A stretch of DNA of 64,000 bases from contig NZ_BSUM01000001.1 of assembly GCF_030161595.1 (NCBI RefSeq), forward strand, positions 124,001 to 188,000. The letters run 5' to 3'. Source of the DNA: Litorihabitans aurantiacus. Its GTDB lineage: Bacteria > Actinomycetota > Actinomycetes > Actinomycetales > Beutenbergiaceae. The position numbers and the translations under genes are program-made. Each line of letters opens with the position of its first letter. Positions within the stretch are counted from its first letter, which is position 1. This document shows positions 27,528-37,035 of the stretch, one piece after another. The notes below the pieces were generated by a model. The model did no database searches. It saw only the letters and a list, made by a program, of their open reading frames with translations, and was not told the DNA's origin.

Positions 27528-27575
27528 GCGGTTTTGGGTCTGCAACTCGGCGCTTCGGCGAGTCAGGCTGAACCC

Positions 27576-29447
27576 ATGACCGCGACCATCATCCCCCCGA
27601 GCCCCACCCGCCCCGGCGACGAGCGCGACGGCGCCGCCTCCGCGACCCGCCCGGTCCACGGCACGCCGTCGACCCGCCCGGACGTCCTCGCCTGGGTCGA
27701 GCGCGTCGCCGACCTCACGCAGCCCGACCGCGTCGTGTGGACCGACGGCGGGGAGGAGGAGAACCGCGACCTGCTGGCGAGCATGGTGCGGGCCGGCACG
27801 CTGCTGCCCCTGGACCCCGAGCTGCGGCCGGGCTCCTACCTCGCGCGGTCGGCACCCTCCGACGTCGCCCGCGTGGAGAGCCGCACCTTCATCTGCTCAG
27901 CCACGCAGGCCGAGGCCGGACCGACGAACCACTGGCGCGACCCGGTCGAGATGCGCACCACGCTGGAGGGCGTCTTCGCCGGCGCGATGCGCGGCCGCAC
28001 GATGTACGTCGCGCCGTTCGCGATGGGTCCGCTCGACTCGCCCCTGGCGCGGTTCGGGATCGAGATCACGGACTCGCCCTACGTCGTCGCGAGCATGCGG
28101 ATCATGACGCGGATGGGCGCCGGGGCGCTCGAGCGGATCGACGGCGGCGCCGCCTGGGTCCCCGCCGTGCACAGCGTCGGCGCGCCGCTCGGGCCCGACG
28201 AGGCGGACGTCGCCTGGCCCTGCAACGACGAGAAGTACATCGTCCACTTCCCGGAGTCCCGCGAGATCTGGAGCTACGGCTCGGGCTACGGCGGCAACGC
28301 GCTGCTGGGCAAGAAGTGCTTCGCGCTGCGGATCGCGTCGGTGATCGCGCGCGACGAGGGGTGGCTGGCCGAGCACATGCTGCTGATCCGCGCGACGTCG
28401 CCGGAGGGTCGGCGCCTGCACCTGGCGGCGGCGTTCCCCTCGGCGTGCGGCAAGACGAACCTCGCGATGCTGCAGCCGACGCTCCCGGGCTGGAGCGTGG
28501 AGACGCTCGGCGACGACATCGTGTGGATGGCGCCGCGCACGGGCGACGACGGCGTCACGCGCCTGCGGGCGATCAACCCCGAGGCGGGCTTCTTCGGCGT
28601 CGCGCCCGGGACCGGCTGGGCGACGAACCCGGTCGCGATGGAGACGATGGCGGCGAACACGATCTTCACCAACGTGGCGCTGACCGACGGCGGCGACGTG
28701 TGGTGGGAGGGGATGACCGACGAGCCGCCGGCGCACCTGCTCGACTGGCAGGGGCGCGACTGGACGCCGGACTCGGGCCGGCCGGCGGCGCACCCGAACG
28801 CGCGCTTCACCGTGTCCGCCGCGCAGTGCCCGACGATGGCGGCCGACTGGGAGGACCCCGACGGCGTGGCGCTCGACGCGATCGCGTTCGGCGGCCGCCG
28901 CCCCTCCACCGTGCCGCTCGTGACACACGCCGACAGCTGGACGCAGGGCGTGCTCATGGGCGCGACGGTCGCCTCGGAACGGACGGCCGCGGCCGAGGGC
29001 ACGGTCGGCGAGCTGCGCCGGGACCCGTTCGCGATGCTGCCGTTCACCGGCTACGCGCTGCCCGACTACCTGGCGCACTGGCTCGCCGTGGGGGCGTCGC
29101 TGGGGGAGGGCGCGCCGGAGGTGTTCGGCGTGAACTGGTTCCGGCGCGATGCGAGCGGGCGTTTCCTGTGGCCCGGGTTCGGCGAGAACGCGCGGGTGCT
29201 GGCGTGGATCGCCGGGCGGGTGGCCGGGACGGCGGGCGGGCGTGCGACGGCGATCGGTCACGTCCCGACTCCGAGCGACCTCGACGTCGCGGGCCTCGGG
29301 CTGAGCGAGGCGACGCTGGACGAGCTGGTCGACGTCGACCCGGTGGCGTGGCGGCGCGAGCTGACCCGGTCGGCGGGCTACCTGGAGGCGATCGGTGCGC
29401 CGGTGGCCCTGCGCCACGCGCTGGTCGGCCAGCTCGACCGGCTCTGA
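27576..29447 (+). CDS. pckG: Phosphoenolpyruvate carboxykinase (GTP)
   Basis: 623 residues, the usual size of the GTP-dependent enzyme. Motifs: the phosphate-binding loop [14 protein letters not shown] with the reactive Cys at about 291, [53 protein letters not shown], and [12 protein letters not shown]. It converts oxaloacetate to PEP with GTP, the first committed gluconeogenic step, needed on acetate, amino acids or purine-derived C2 units. Divergent from a RamB-type regulator with a shared palindrome, which points to carbon-source control. Confidence 0.96.
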   Translation: MTATIIPPSPTRPGDERDGAASATRPVHGTPSTRPDVLAWVERVADLTQPDRVVWTDGGEEENRDLLASMVRAGTLLPLDPELRPGSYLARSAPSDVARVESRTFICSATQAEAGPTNHWRDPVEMRTTLEGVFAGAMRGRTMYVAPFAMGPLDSPLARFGIEITDSPYVVASMRIMTRMGAGALERIDGGAAWVPAVHSVGAPLGPDEADVAWPCNDEKYIVHFPESREIWSYGSGYGGNALLGKKCFALRIASVIARDEGWLAEHMLLIRATSPEGRRLHLAAAFPSACGKTNLAMLQPTLPGWSVETLGDDIVWMAPRTGDDGVTRLRAINPEAGFFGVAPGTGWATNPVAMETMAANTIFTNVALTDGGDVWWEGMTDEPPAHLLDWQGRDWTPDSGRPAAHPNARFTVSAAQCPTMAADWEDPDGVALDAIAFGGRRPSTVPLVTHADSWTQGVLMGATVASERTAAAEGTVGELRRDPFAMLPFTGYALPDYLAHWLAVGASLGEGAPEVFGVNWFRRDASGRFLWPGFGENARVLAWIAGRVAGTAGGRATAIGHVPTPSDLDVAGLGLSEATLDELVDVDPVAWRRELTRSAGYLEAIGAPVALRHALVGQLDRL

Positions 29448-29504
29448 CGCGGGACGCCTGGCCGCCCGACCTCGGGCCGCCGTGTCCTGGGCCCACCCGT
29501 TCAT

Positions 29505-29559
29505 CGAGAATGCGCGGGAGTGCTGAATCGTGTCGGTTCAGCAGTCCCCCGCATTCTCG
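29505..29559. terminator. Long-stem hairpin after pckG
   Basis: Arms of 23 bp (CGAGAATGCG...CGCATTCTCG) with two mismatches around a 9-base loop. It is in the convergent gap between pckG and the APH-like gene. There is no T run. The arm ends resemble those of the tandem hairpins at 30359-30659. Confidence 0.75.
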
Positions 29560-29599
29560 GCGAGAAGGCGGTGGGAGGCAGCGACGGGGTGGGCCGCCA

Positions 29600-30322
29600 T
29601 CAGGTCGCGTTCCACAGGTCGCGGTAGTAGGCCTGCCGCACCGGATCGGGGTCGACGCCGTAGGCCGCCACGAGCTCGTCCGCCCACCCCGGCCCGTAGT
29701 TCCACTCCGTGCTCATCGCCGCGACGGCGAGGTCCGCCCACCGGTCGGCGACCCCGAGCGCCCCGAGGTCGACGTGCCCGACCCAGGCTCCGCCGTCGTC
29801 GAGCAGGGTGTTGGGCACGCACGCGTCGCCGTGGCACACCACGAGTCGGTCGATCGGCGGCGGCTCGCGCAGCTCGGTCGGCACCTGTCGGCCCCGCCGC
29901 TGCGCGTGCGCGATCCGCGCGGCCACGTCCCAGTCGAACGGGCATTCCGCCACGGGCAGCGCGTCGTGCAGCGCCCGCAGTCCCCGCCCGACGGCGCGCA
30001 CCGCCGTCGCCGGATCGGCGATCCACCGTGGGTCGACGGCGGAGCGTCCCGCCAGCGCGCGCGTCACCAGCCACTCGTGCGAGGCGTCGGCGCCGTGCTC
30101 CACGACCGCTGGCACGGGGGTGTGCGGCGCCGCCCAGGCGAGTCGCTCGGCCTCGTCGGCCATCGTCGTCTCCGTGTTCAGCGGCCCCCACTTCACGTAG
30201 TGGTCGCCCGCCCGGAACGTGAGCCCACCGATGCCGTTGCGCCACACGGGCACGAGCTCGGCGTCCCCGGCGAGCCGTCGCACGAGGGCGGGGACCTCGA
30301 CGTCGCCCGCGGGGATGCTCAC
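29600..30322 (-). CDS. Aminoglycoside 3'-phosphotransferase-like kinase
   Basis: 240 residues from a GTG start. Kinase-like motifs of the APH(3') family are present: VVCHGDACVPNTLLDD (catalytic HGD with downstream Asn) and VGHVDLGALGVADRWADLA (metal-binding Asp, equivalent to DFG). YVKWGP near residue 45 supplies the ATP-contacting Lys. These enzymes phosphorylate aminoglycosides at the 3' hydroxyl, but chromosomal actinobacterial members often act on unknown substrates, so resistance cannot be claimed. It stands alone between two hairpin-rich gaps. Confidence 0.82.
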   Translation of the reverse strand: MSIPAGDVEVPALVRRLAGDAELVPVWRNGIGGLTFRAGDHYVKWGPLNTETTMADEAERLAWAAPHTPVPAVVEHGADASHEWLVTRALAGRSAVDPRWIADPATAVRAVGRGLRALHDALPVAECPFDWDVAARIAHAQRRGRQVPTELREPPPIDRLVVCHGDACVPNTLLDDGGAWVGHVDLGALGVADRWADLAVAAMSTEWNYGPGWADELVAAYGVDPDPVRQAYYRDLWNAT

Positions 30323-30358
30323 CGCCCCAGTCTGCCCGGGCGCGGCGAGGTGGCTGTC

Positions 30359-30659
30359 CGAGCATGCGCAGGAGCGCTGTATCGCACCGGTAGAGCAGTC
30401 CAGCGCATGCTCGGCGTGGAGATCGAGGGCCCGTGCCCGCCGAGCATGCGTGAGGGTGCTGTATCGCACCGGTAGAGCAGTACGGCGCATGCTCGGCGTG
30501 GAGATCGAGGGCCCGTGCCCGCCGAGCATGCGTGAGGGTGCTGTATCGCACCGGTAGAGCAGTACGGCGCATGCTCGGCGTGGAGATCGAGGGCCCGTGC
30601 CCGCCGAGCATGCGTGAGAGCGCCCTATCGCGGGCTTCGAGCAGCGGACCGCATTCTCG
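30359..30659. repeat. 82-bp tandem array of hairpins
   Basis: Units start at 30359, 30441, 30523 and 30605, exactly 82 bp apart; the second and third are almost identical, the first and last diverge. Each holds an inverted repeat (CGAGCATGCG...CGCATGCTCG) around a loop containing ATCGCACCGGTAG. It occupies the gap between the APH-like gene start and the gnd stop. Confidence 0.9.
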
Positions 30660-30660
30660 G

Positions 30661-30803
30661 CGAGGTGGTCCGCACGCGAGAACGCCCGGTGCGGCTCGGA
30701 CCGGCCGGCGAGGCAGCACCCGCCGTTCTCGACGAGGTGGTCCGCACGCGAGAACGCCCGGTGCTGCTCGGACCCGAGGGTCGAGCAGCACCGGGCGTTC
30801 TCG
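30661..30803. repeat. Direct repeat ending in a perfect 22-bp-arm hairpin
   Basis: A segment beginning CGAGGTGGTCCGCACGCGAG occurs at 30661 and, nearly unchanged, at 30733. The second copy leads into a perfect hairpin with arms 30749-30770 and 30782-30803 (11-base loop). The following 91 bp to the gnd stop are G+C-rich without an identifiable feature. Confidence 0.85.
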
Positions 30804-30894
30804 GTGGGTGGGGCAGGGGCGGGCGGCCGGGGTGCGGGGCCCGCGCGCCGCCCGGCCCCGCGCCGCCCGGCCCCGCGACCTCGGCCCCGCGACC

Positions 30895-32343
30895 TCAGCC
30901 CTGCGGGGTCTCGCTGCGGTCGGCGCTCCACTCGGTGTGGAACACGCCGTCCTTGTCCACGCGGTGGTAGGTGTGCGCCCCGAAGAAGTCGCGCTGCGCC
31001 TGGATCAGCGCCGCCGGCAGGCGCTCGGCCCGCACGCCGTCGTAGTAGGACAGCGAGCTGGAGAAGGCCGGCACCGGGATGCCGTTCAGCGCGGCGCCGG
31101 CGACGACGCGGCGCCAGGAGGCGACGCCGTCGCCCACCGCCGAGGCGAAGTACGGGTCCGAGATGAGGAGCGGCAGCTCGGCGTCGCGCTCGTAGGCCTC
31201 GGTGATGCGGTTGAGGAACCGGGCGCGGATGATGCAGCCGCCACGCCAGATGCGCGCGCACGCGCCACGGTCGATGTTCCAGCCGTTCTCGAGCGACGCC
31301 GCGGCGATCTGGTCGAAGCCCTGGCTGTAGGCCACGACCTTGGAGGCGTACAGGGCGCGCCGCACGTCCTCGATGAACGCGTCCTTGTCGGCCACCGACC
31401 AGCCGGCCGTCTCGGCGGCGAGCCCGGCGGCGCGCGCCGCCTCACGCTGCGGCAGGGAGCCGGACAGCGCGCGGGCGAACGTCGCCTCGGCGATGCCCGT
31501 GATCGGCACGCCGAGGTCGAGCGCGGACTGCACGGTCCAGCGGCCGGTTCCCTTCTGCTCGGCCTGGTCGAGCACGACGTCGACGAACGCCTTCCCGGTC
31601 TCGGCGTCGGTGTGCTGCAGCACGTCCGCCGTGATCTCGATGAGGTAGGACTCGAGGTCCCCGGTGTTCCACTCCTCGAAGACCTTGCCGATCTCCGCGG
31701 CGGACAGGCCGAGCGCCGAGCGCAGGAGGTCGTAGGCCTCCGCGATGAGCTGCATGTCGGCGTACTCGATGCCGTTGTGGACCATCTTGACGTAGTGACC
31801 CGCGCCGTCCGGGCCGATGTAGGTGCTGCAGGGGACGCCGTCGACCTTGGCGGAGATCTTCTCCAGCATCGGGCCGAGGGTGGCGTAGGCCTCCTTGGTG
31901 CCGCCCGGCATGATCGAGGGGCCGTTCAGCGCACCCTCCTCACCACCCGAGACGCCGGTGCCCACGAAGTGGAAGCCGCGCTCGCGCAGCGCCTTCTCGC
32001 GACGGATCGTGTCGGGGAAGTGGGCGTTGCCGCCGTCGACGATGATGTCGCCCGGCTCCATGTGCGACGCGAGGTCCTCGATGACCGCGTCGGTCGGGCC
32101 GCCGGCCTTGACCATGATGATGACGGTGCGCGGCGCCTTGAGCGAGGCGACGAAGTCGGCGGTGGACTCGCTGGGGACGAACTCGCCGTCGCCACCGTGC
32201 GCGTCGATCAGGGCCTGGGTCTTGCCGTAGGAGCGGTTGTGCACCGCCACCGTGTAGCCGTTGCGCGCGAAGTTGCGCGCGAGGTTGCTGCCCATGACCG
32301 CCAGGCCGGTCACGCCGATGTCTGCCACGCCGTTGTTCGTCAT
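30895..32343 (-). CDS. gnd: 6-phosphogluconate dehydrogenase (NADP-dependent, decarboxylating)
   Basis: 482 residues, as for the long-type homodimeric enzyme. The NADP-binding fold is at the start (IGVTGLAVMGSNLARNFARNGYTVAVHNRS); IIVDGGNAHFPDT, GTGVSGGEEGALNGPSIMPGG and the catalytic GAGHYVKMVHNGIEYADMQLIAEAY are all present. It oxidises 6-phosphogluconate to ribulose 5-phosphate, giving NADPH and pentose for the purine genes nearby. Transcribed alone; 87 bp separate it from the divergent MFS gene. The upstream hydrophilic extension of the frame is not part of the gene. Confidence 0.97.
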   Translation of the reverse strand: MTNNGVADIGVTGLAVMGSNLARNFARNGYTVAVHNRSYGKTQALIDAHGGDGEFVPSESTADFVASLKAPRTVIIMVKAGGPTDAVIEDLASHMEPGDIIVDGGNAHFPDTIRREKALRERGFHFVGTGVSGGEEGALNGPSIMPGGTKEAYATLGPMLEKISAKVDGVPCSTYIGPDGAGHYVKMVHNGIEYADMQLIAEAYDLLRSALGLSAAEIGKVFEEWNTGDLESYLIEITADVLQHTDAETGKAFVDVVLDQAEQKGTGRWTVQSALDLGVPITGIAEATFARALSGSLPQREAARAAGLAAETAGWSVADKDAFIEDVRRALYASKVVAYSQGFDQIAAASLENGWNIDRGACARIWRGGCIIRARFLNRITEAYERDAELPLLISDPYFASAVGDGVASWRRVVAGAALNGIPVPAFSSSLSYYDGVRAERLPAALIQAQRDFFGAHTYHRVDKDGVFHTEWSADRSETPQG

Positions 32344-32430
32344 GGCGCCATTCTGCCAAGGGGCGCGCGCCGCGCAGGTCGTGTCTGCCCCTCGGGCGGC
32401 CGCGGGGCGCGGTGGGGGCACGATGGGGGC

Positions 32431-33930
32431 GTGACGACGACGGCGGCCCCCACCTCGATCGTCGACCCCCGCCTGCGCTGGACCACGATCGGGGCGCTCG
32501 CGATGGTGCTCCTGGCGGCGTTCGAGGCCATGGCCGTCACCACGATCATGCCCGCCGTCAGCCGCGACCTCGACGGGCAGGCGCTCTACTCCGTCGCGTT
32601 CTCGGCCACGCTGGCGGCCAGCATCGTCGGCATGGTGCTCGCGGGGAGGGCCTCCGACCGGCACGGTCCCGCGCTCCCGCTCACGACGGCGATCGGCACC
32701 TTCCTCCTCGGCCTCCTGGTCGCGGGGCTCGCGCAGGCGATGGAGGTCTTCGTCGTCGGGCGCTTCCTCCAGGGGCTCGGGGGCGGTGCGCTGACGGTGT
32801 GCCTCTACGTCGTCGTCGCGCGCCTGTATCCGCCGGCGCTGCACCCGCGGGTGTTCGGTGCGTTCGCCGCCGCGTGGATCGTGCCGTCGATGGTCGGTCC
32901 GTTCGTCGCGGGCGTCGTGGCCGACACGCTGAGCTGGCACTGGGTGTTTCTTGGTGTGGCGGCCCTCGTGCTCCTCGCGCTCGCCGCGCTCGTACCGGCG
33001 CTGCGGGCGATGCTCGGCGCGGACCGTGCGGTGGAGGGGGACACCGACGCGGTCGTCCCCGCGGACGCCGACGCCGACGCCGCCCCGTCCACCCCCGGCC
33101 GACGGCGGGTGGGCGCGGGCGTCGCCGTCGCGCTGGCCGTGGCGGTGACGGCGGGGCTGCTGATCCTCGGGACCTCCGCCGAGCTCGTCCCGCCGCCGTG
33201 GACCTGGGCGCCGGCCGGCGCGGCGGTGGTGGTCGTGCTGGTCGCGGCGCGACCCCTGCTGCCCCGCGGCACGCTCCTGGCCGCGCCGGGGCTGCCGGCG
33301 ACGGTGCTGATCCGCGGCACGATCGCGGCGGCGTACTTCGGGACGGAGGTGTACCTGCCGCTCATGCTGCAGACGTCCTACGGCCTGAGCTCATCGGGTG
33401 CGGGACTGATCCTCACGGTCGGTGCGCTGGCCTGGGCGACCGGGTCGAACCTGCAGGCGCGCCTCGTGCGCGTCCCGCCCGGGCGCATCCTGCAGGTCGG
33501 TGCCGGGATGGTGCTCGCGGGGGTGGGCATCCAGATCGCGACGGCGGCGTTCGACCTCGGCCCGTGGGTCGCGGGCGGCGGCTGGCTCGTCGCCGGGCTC
33601 GGCATGGGCACGTCCTACCCGCGCATCACCACGCTCGTGCTGGCCCGCTCCACGCGCGCCGACCAGGGCGCCAACTCCTCCGCGCTGTCCATCTCCGACG
33701 CCATCGGCGGGGCGGCCGCGACGGCGGTCGCCGGGCTCGTGCTCGGTGCGCTGGCCGGGGTGGGCGGCACCCGCCAGTTCCTGGGCGGCTTCGCGGTCGC
33801 GCTGACGGCGGCGGTGTGCTCCGTGCTGGTCGCGGCTCGGGCGGGGCGCAGCGCGACGACGACGGCGCAGCAGGCGGCCGGGGCCCCGGGTGAGACGCCG
33901 GGTGCGTCTCCGACGTCGTCCGACGCGTGA
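32431..33930 (+). CDS. MFS transporter
   Basis: 499 residues with about fourteen hydrophobic segments. Motifs AFEAMAVTTIMPAVSRDL, MVLAGRASDRHGPALPLTTA (motif A equivalent) and FVVGRFLQGLGGGALTVCLYVVVARLYPP place it in the multidrug/EmrB-like branch of the major facilitator superfamily. A hydrophilic loop of about 40 residues sits at the centre. GTG start chosen because the first helix follows about 18 codons later. It ends 26 bp before purC; substrate unknown. Confidence 0.87.
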   Translation: MTTTAAPTSIVDPRLRWTTIGALAMVLLAAFEAMAVTTIMPAVSRDLDGQALYSVAFSATLAASIVGMVLAGRASDRHGPALPLTTAIGTFLLGLLVAGLAQAMEVFVVGRFLQGLGGGALTVCLYVVVARLYPPALHPRVFGAFAAAWIVPSMVGPFVAGVVADTLSWHWVFLGVAALVLLALAALVPALRAMLGADRAVEGDTDAVVPADADADAAPSTPGRRRVGAGVAVALAVAVTAGLLILGTSAELVPPPWTWAPAGAAVVVVLVAARPLLPRGTLLAAPGLPATVLIRGTIAAAYFGTEVYLPLMLQTSYGLSSSGAGLILTVGALAWATGSNLQARLVRVPPGRILQVGAGMVLAGVGIQIATAAFDLGPWVAGGGWLVAGLGMGTSYPRITTLVLARSTRADQGANSSALSISDAIGGAAATAVAGLVLGALAGVGGTRQFLGGFAVALTAAVCSVLVAARAGRSATTTAQQAAGAPGETPGASPTSSDA

Positions 33931-33956
33931 CGCCGCGCTCTGGGAGACTGGCCGTC

Positions 33957-34879
33957 GTGACCGCCCAGGCTGACAGTGCTCCCGCCCCGCTGACGATCCC
34001 CGGCTGGCGCTTCGTCGCCGCCGGCAAGGTGCGTGAGCTCTACGTGCCGCAGGAGGGGCACCCGACCTGGGGCTCCGACGTCGTGCTCGTGGTGGCGAGC
34101 GACCGCATCAGCGCCTACGACCACGTCCTGGCGACGCCGATCCCGGACAAGGGCGCGATCCTCACCGCGCTCAGCGCGTGGTGGTTCGAGCAGCTCGCCG
34201 ACGTCGTGGACCACCACCTCGTCTCGCTGGACGTCCCGGCGGAGGTCGCGGGGCGCGCGATGATCTGCCGGCGCCTGGAGATGTACCCCGTCGAGTGCGT
34301 GGCGCGCGGCTACCTCACGGGGTCCGGGCTCGAGGAGTACCGGGTGAGCCGGACGGTGTGCGGCGTGCCGCTGCCCGAGGGTCTCGTGGACGCCTCGCGC
34401 CTGCCCGAGCCGATCTTCACGCCGGCCGCCAAGGCCGCCGTCGGCGACCACGACGAGAACGTGACCTACGAGCGCGTCGCGGAGATGGTGGGGCCCGACG
34501 TCGCGGCCGCCCTGCGCGGCACCACGCTCGCGGTGTACCGCCGCGCGCTGGAGATCGCGGGCGAGCGGGGCATCCTGCTGGCCGACACCAAGCTCGAGCT
34601 CGGCGCCGACCCCGCGCTCGGCGCGTCCTCGATCGTGCTGGGGGACGAGGTGCTCACCCCCGACTCCTCGCGGTTCTGGGACAGCTCGCTGTGGGCGCCC
34701 GGGGAGCGCAGCCGAGCTTCGACAAGCAGTTCGTGCGCGACTGGCTCACCTCGGACGCCTCGGGGTGGGACCGCTCGGGCGACGCCCCGCCGCCGGAGCT
34801 GCCGGACGCCGTCGTCGAGCGCACGCGCGAGCGCTACGTGGAGGCGTTCGAGCGGCTCACGGGCCGCGCCTTCGGCTGA
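33957..34879 (+). CDS. purC: Phosphoribosylaminoimidazole-succinocarboxamide synthase, frameshifted
   Basis: GTG start. [65 protein letters not shown] and [11 protein letters not shown] are SAICAR synthase signatures. At the four-G run 34701-34704 the frame changes and the conserved end [13 protein letters not shown] continues in another frame to the stop at 34877. One added G gives a normal 307-residue enzyme (step 7 of IMP synthesis). It lies upstream of purS and purQ, separated by an opposing gene. Confidence 0.93.
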
Positions 34880-34903
34880 CCAGGGGCGTTCGCGAGCGCT
34901 CGC

Positions 34904-34952
34904 TGCGCACGAATGGGGTCGTCACGCGGCGTGACGACCCCATTCGTGCGCA
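34904..34952. terminator. Perfect 23-bp-arm hairpin between purC and the TNT gene
   Basis: Left arm 34904-34926, three-base loop CGG, right arm 34930-34952, no mismatches. It is centred in a 99-bp convergent gap, suiting a bidirectional terminator, although no T tract flanks it. A degenerate relative of the same length is at 6248-6296. Confidence 0.8.
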
Positions 34953-34978
34953 CCGAAGGCCGGGCGGCGTGAGCCGTG

Positions 34979-36907
34979 TCAGGCGACGCGGACCTCCAGC
35001 AGTGCGCGCGAGGTGACGAGCTGGCGCACGCCCACGCCGTCGGCCGCGATGCGGAACCGCAGCGATCCGCCGGGCTGGCCGAACCACGGCGGAACGATCT
35101 CGGCCTCGACGTGCAGCGGCGCCGTCGTGACGAACTGGTACAGCCGGGTGTTCGGACCGCTCGCCGAGGCGGGCAGCGAGCGGTTCGGGATCGGCGTCGC
35201 CCACGGGAACAGGAAGATCCCGTCGATCGAACCGAGGCGGTCGAGCGCGACGCCGGGCGGCAGCGTCGTCAGCAGCGCACCACCGCCGGCCTGGAGCTGC
35301 GCGAAGATCTGCGCGTACGCGCCCTGGTAGGCGTGGCTGCGGTGCTGCAGGTCCTGGGCCGCCACGGGCGTGGCCGCGGGCAGCGGCGCCACGAGGAGGT
35401 CCCACAGCCAGTCGGCGGCCTCACGCTCGCTACCCGCGCTGTGGAACGACTCGAACACGCCGTAGTCGCGCACGCCGACGGCGAAGCGCTGCGGCCCGGT
35501 CTGGCGCAGCTCGAGCGCGCCCTCGAGCGGGGTCGCGCCCGCCGGGTCCCCGATGAGCACGACGGCGTCACCCGGGTACTGCGCCTGCGTCAGACGCTCG
35601 CGCAGCGCGGCGCTCGCGGCCCCGGGGCCGGCACTCGCGGAGCGCAGCCAGTCCGGCACGTGCTCGGGTGCGCGCGGGAAGGTCGCGAGGTCGGCGACCC
35701 ACTGCTCGTCGCTCGGGAACGGCTGGTCCGGCACGGGCGCACCGTCGTCGATCAGCATGCGCGTCTGCGGGGTGTTCCAGTAGGGGCGGCGCGCGTGCTC
35801 GACGACGAGGTGCGGCTCGCCCGTCGTGTCGGGGGTGAGCGCGAGGTGGGCCGAGAGCCAGGTGCCGGTGCCGGGGGCCGCGTCGCGCGAGCGGAGCTCG
35901 GCGAGGGCGTTGACGGCGGGGTCGGGCAGCGACAGGCGCGTGAGGGCGCCGGCGGCGTCGTAGACGTAGGCGCGGCCGGAGTGCTGCGTGCCGGCCTGCG
36001 ACCACTCGAGGTGGGCCGAGGCCCAGGGGGTGCCGGTCTGCTCGGCCGCCGCGCGCAGCGCGTCGGCCACCGTGGTCACGAGGGCGGCGCGCTCGGGATA
36101 GGTGGGTGCAGGCACGGCGGCCGATGCCGTGGCGACCGGCGAGAGCGGGGCCGGAGGCGCGGTCGAGGGCTCCTGCGGCGGTGCGGCACTCGGGCCGGCG
36201 GAGTGCTGCGGCTCACCGGGCGCGGGGCGACGCACGTGCGTCTGGTCGAGATCCGGCTCGCTGAAGGGCGGTCGGACCTCCGGCGCGGGCGGGGGGCCCG
36301 GGGGTGTCGGGACCGAGGTGGCCGGGGTCGCGGGAGGTGTCACCGGAGCCGAGGGGGCGGCCGCAGCCGCCATCGGGGCCGGCGTTGCCCCAGCCGGCGG
36401 GGCGTCGGGCGCGACCGGCGCCGTGCCGGGCGCGGTGGCCGGCACGGCAGGCGGGATGGCCGCGCCGCCGTCGGGAGCGGGGGCCGACGCAGCAGGCGGG
36501 ACGGGGGCACCGCCGTCGGGACCGGACGCGACCGGCGGCGTGGGCTGGGGCCACGGGGGAGGAGCCGGGGCGACGGCGGACCCCTCCACCGGGGCCGCCC
36601 CCTCAGGCTCCGGAGCGGTGACGGGTTCGCCCGGCCGTGCTGCGCCGTCGGGCGCCGCTGCGGCCGCGGACTCCCGCAGTGCCGCCTCGCCGTCGGGCGC
36701 CTCGTCCTGGGGCGCCCCCTCCCGCTCCGCCCCGGCACGCTCGTGCTCGGCGGGTGCGGGCAGCGGCGCGGGGTGCGTGGCGGCCCGGGCCTCCTCGGCG
36801 CCGTCCGGCGAGGCATCGGCCGGGAACGCCGGACGGGTCGGTGGGGGCGGGATCGCGCCCGCGACCGGGGTGCTGCGCGCGCTGTCGTGACGGGGGTCCT
36901 GCTCCAT
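34979..36907 (-). CDS. Pro/Ala-rich protein with C-terminal TNT (NAD+ glycohydrolase toxin-fold) domain
   Basis: 642 residues from ATG 36907. Residues 1-275 are low-complexity Pro/Ala/Glu. Residues about 280-400 form a folded domain (ALVTTVADALRAAAEQTGTPWASAHLEWS) resembling the YezG-like/DUF600 group, followed by a second region with RDYGVFESFHSAGSEREAADWLWDLL. The last 90 residues match the TNT domain of the mycobacterial necrotizing toxin: LDRLGSIDGIFLFP, a TPIPNRSLP stretch and VPPWFGQPGG with the conserved Gln. No signal peptide or transmembrane segment is visible. Whether it is an active NADase, and how it would be delivered or neutralised, is unknown. It is divergent from purS. Confidence 0.72.
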   Translation of the reverse strand: MEQDPRHDSARSTPVAGAIPPPPTRPAFPADASPDGAEEARAATHPAPLPAPAEHERAGAEREGAPQDEAPDGEAALRESAAAAAPDGAARPGEPVTAPEPEGAAPVEGSAVAPAPPPWPQPTPPVASGPDGGAPVPPAASAPAPDGGAAIPPAVPATAPGTAPVAPDAPPAGATPAPMAAAAAPSAPVTPPATPATSVPTPPGPPPAPEVRPPFSEPDLDQTHVRRPAPGEPQHSAGPSAAPPQEPSTAPPAPLSPVATASAAVPAPTYPERAALVTTVADALRAAAEQTGTPWASAHLEWSQAGTQHSGRAYVYDAAGALTRLSLPDPAVNALAELRSRDAAPGTGTWLSAHLALTPDTTGEPHLVVEHARRPYWNTPQTRMLIDDGAPVPDQPFPSDEQWVADLATFPRAPEHVPDWLRSASAGPGAASAALRERLTQAQYPGDAVVLIGDPAGATPLEGALELRQTGPQRFAVGVRDYGVFESFHSAGSEREAADWLWDLLVAPLPAATPVAAQDLQHRSHAYQGAYAQIFAQLQAGGGALLTTLPPGVALDRLGSIDGIFLFPWATPIPNRSLPASASGPNTRLYQFVTTAPLHVEAEIVPPWFGQPGGSLRFRIAADGVGVRQLVTSRALLEVRVA

Positions 36908-37035
36908 GCGGCCATCCTCGCACCCCCGGCTAGACTCGTGGGGGAGCGTGCCGCCCCGGTGAACGACCGTGTGAACGAGCGTGCACCAGTCCCGCCCCGC
37001 CACCCGTCCGCACCAGCCACCATCGGAGCCTTGCC

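Noticed and set aside
29600..30322. An acquired antibiotic-resistance gene
   Set aside because: Kinase motifs are present, but composition matches the surroundings and no mobile element is identified; family membership alone does not show resistance.
30359..30659. CRISPR-like repeats at 82-bp spacing
   Set aside because: The sequence between hairpins is the same in each unit, so there are no spacers; it is a simple tandem array.
30532..33930. A 1132-residue transporter with a giant N-terminal domain
   Set aside because: The upstream part is repeat DNA and the reverse of gnd; the MFS protein starts at GTG 32431.
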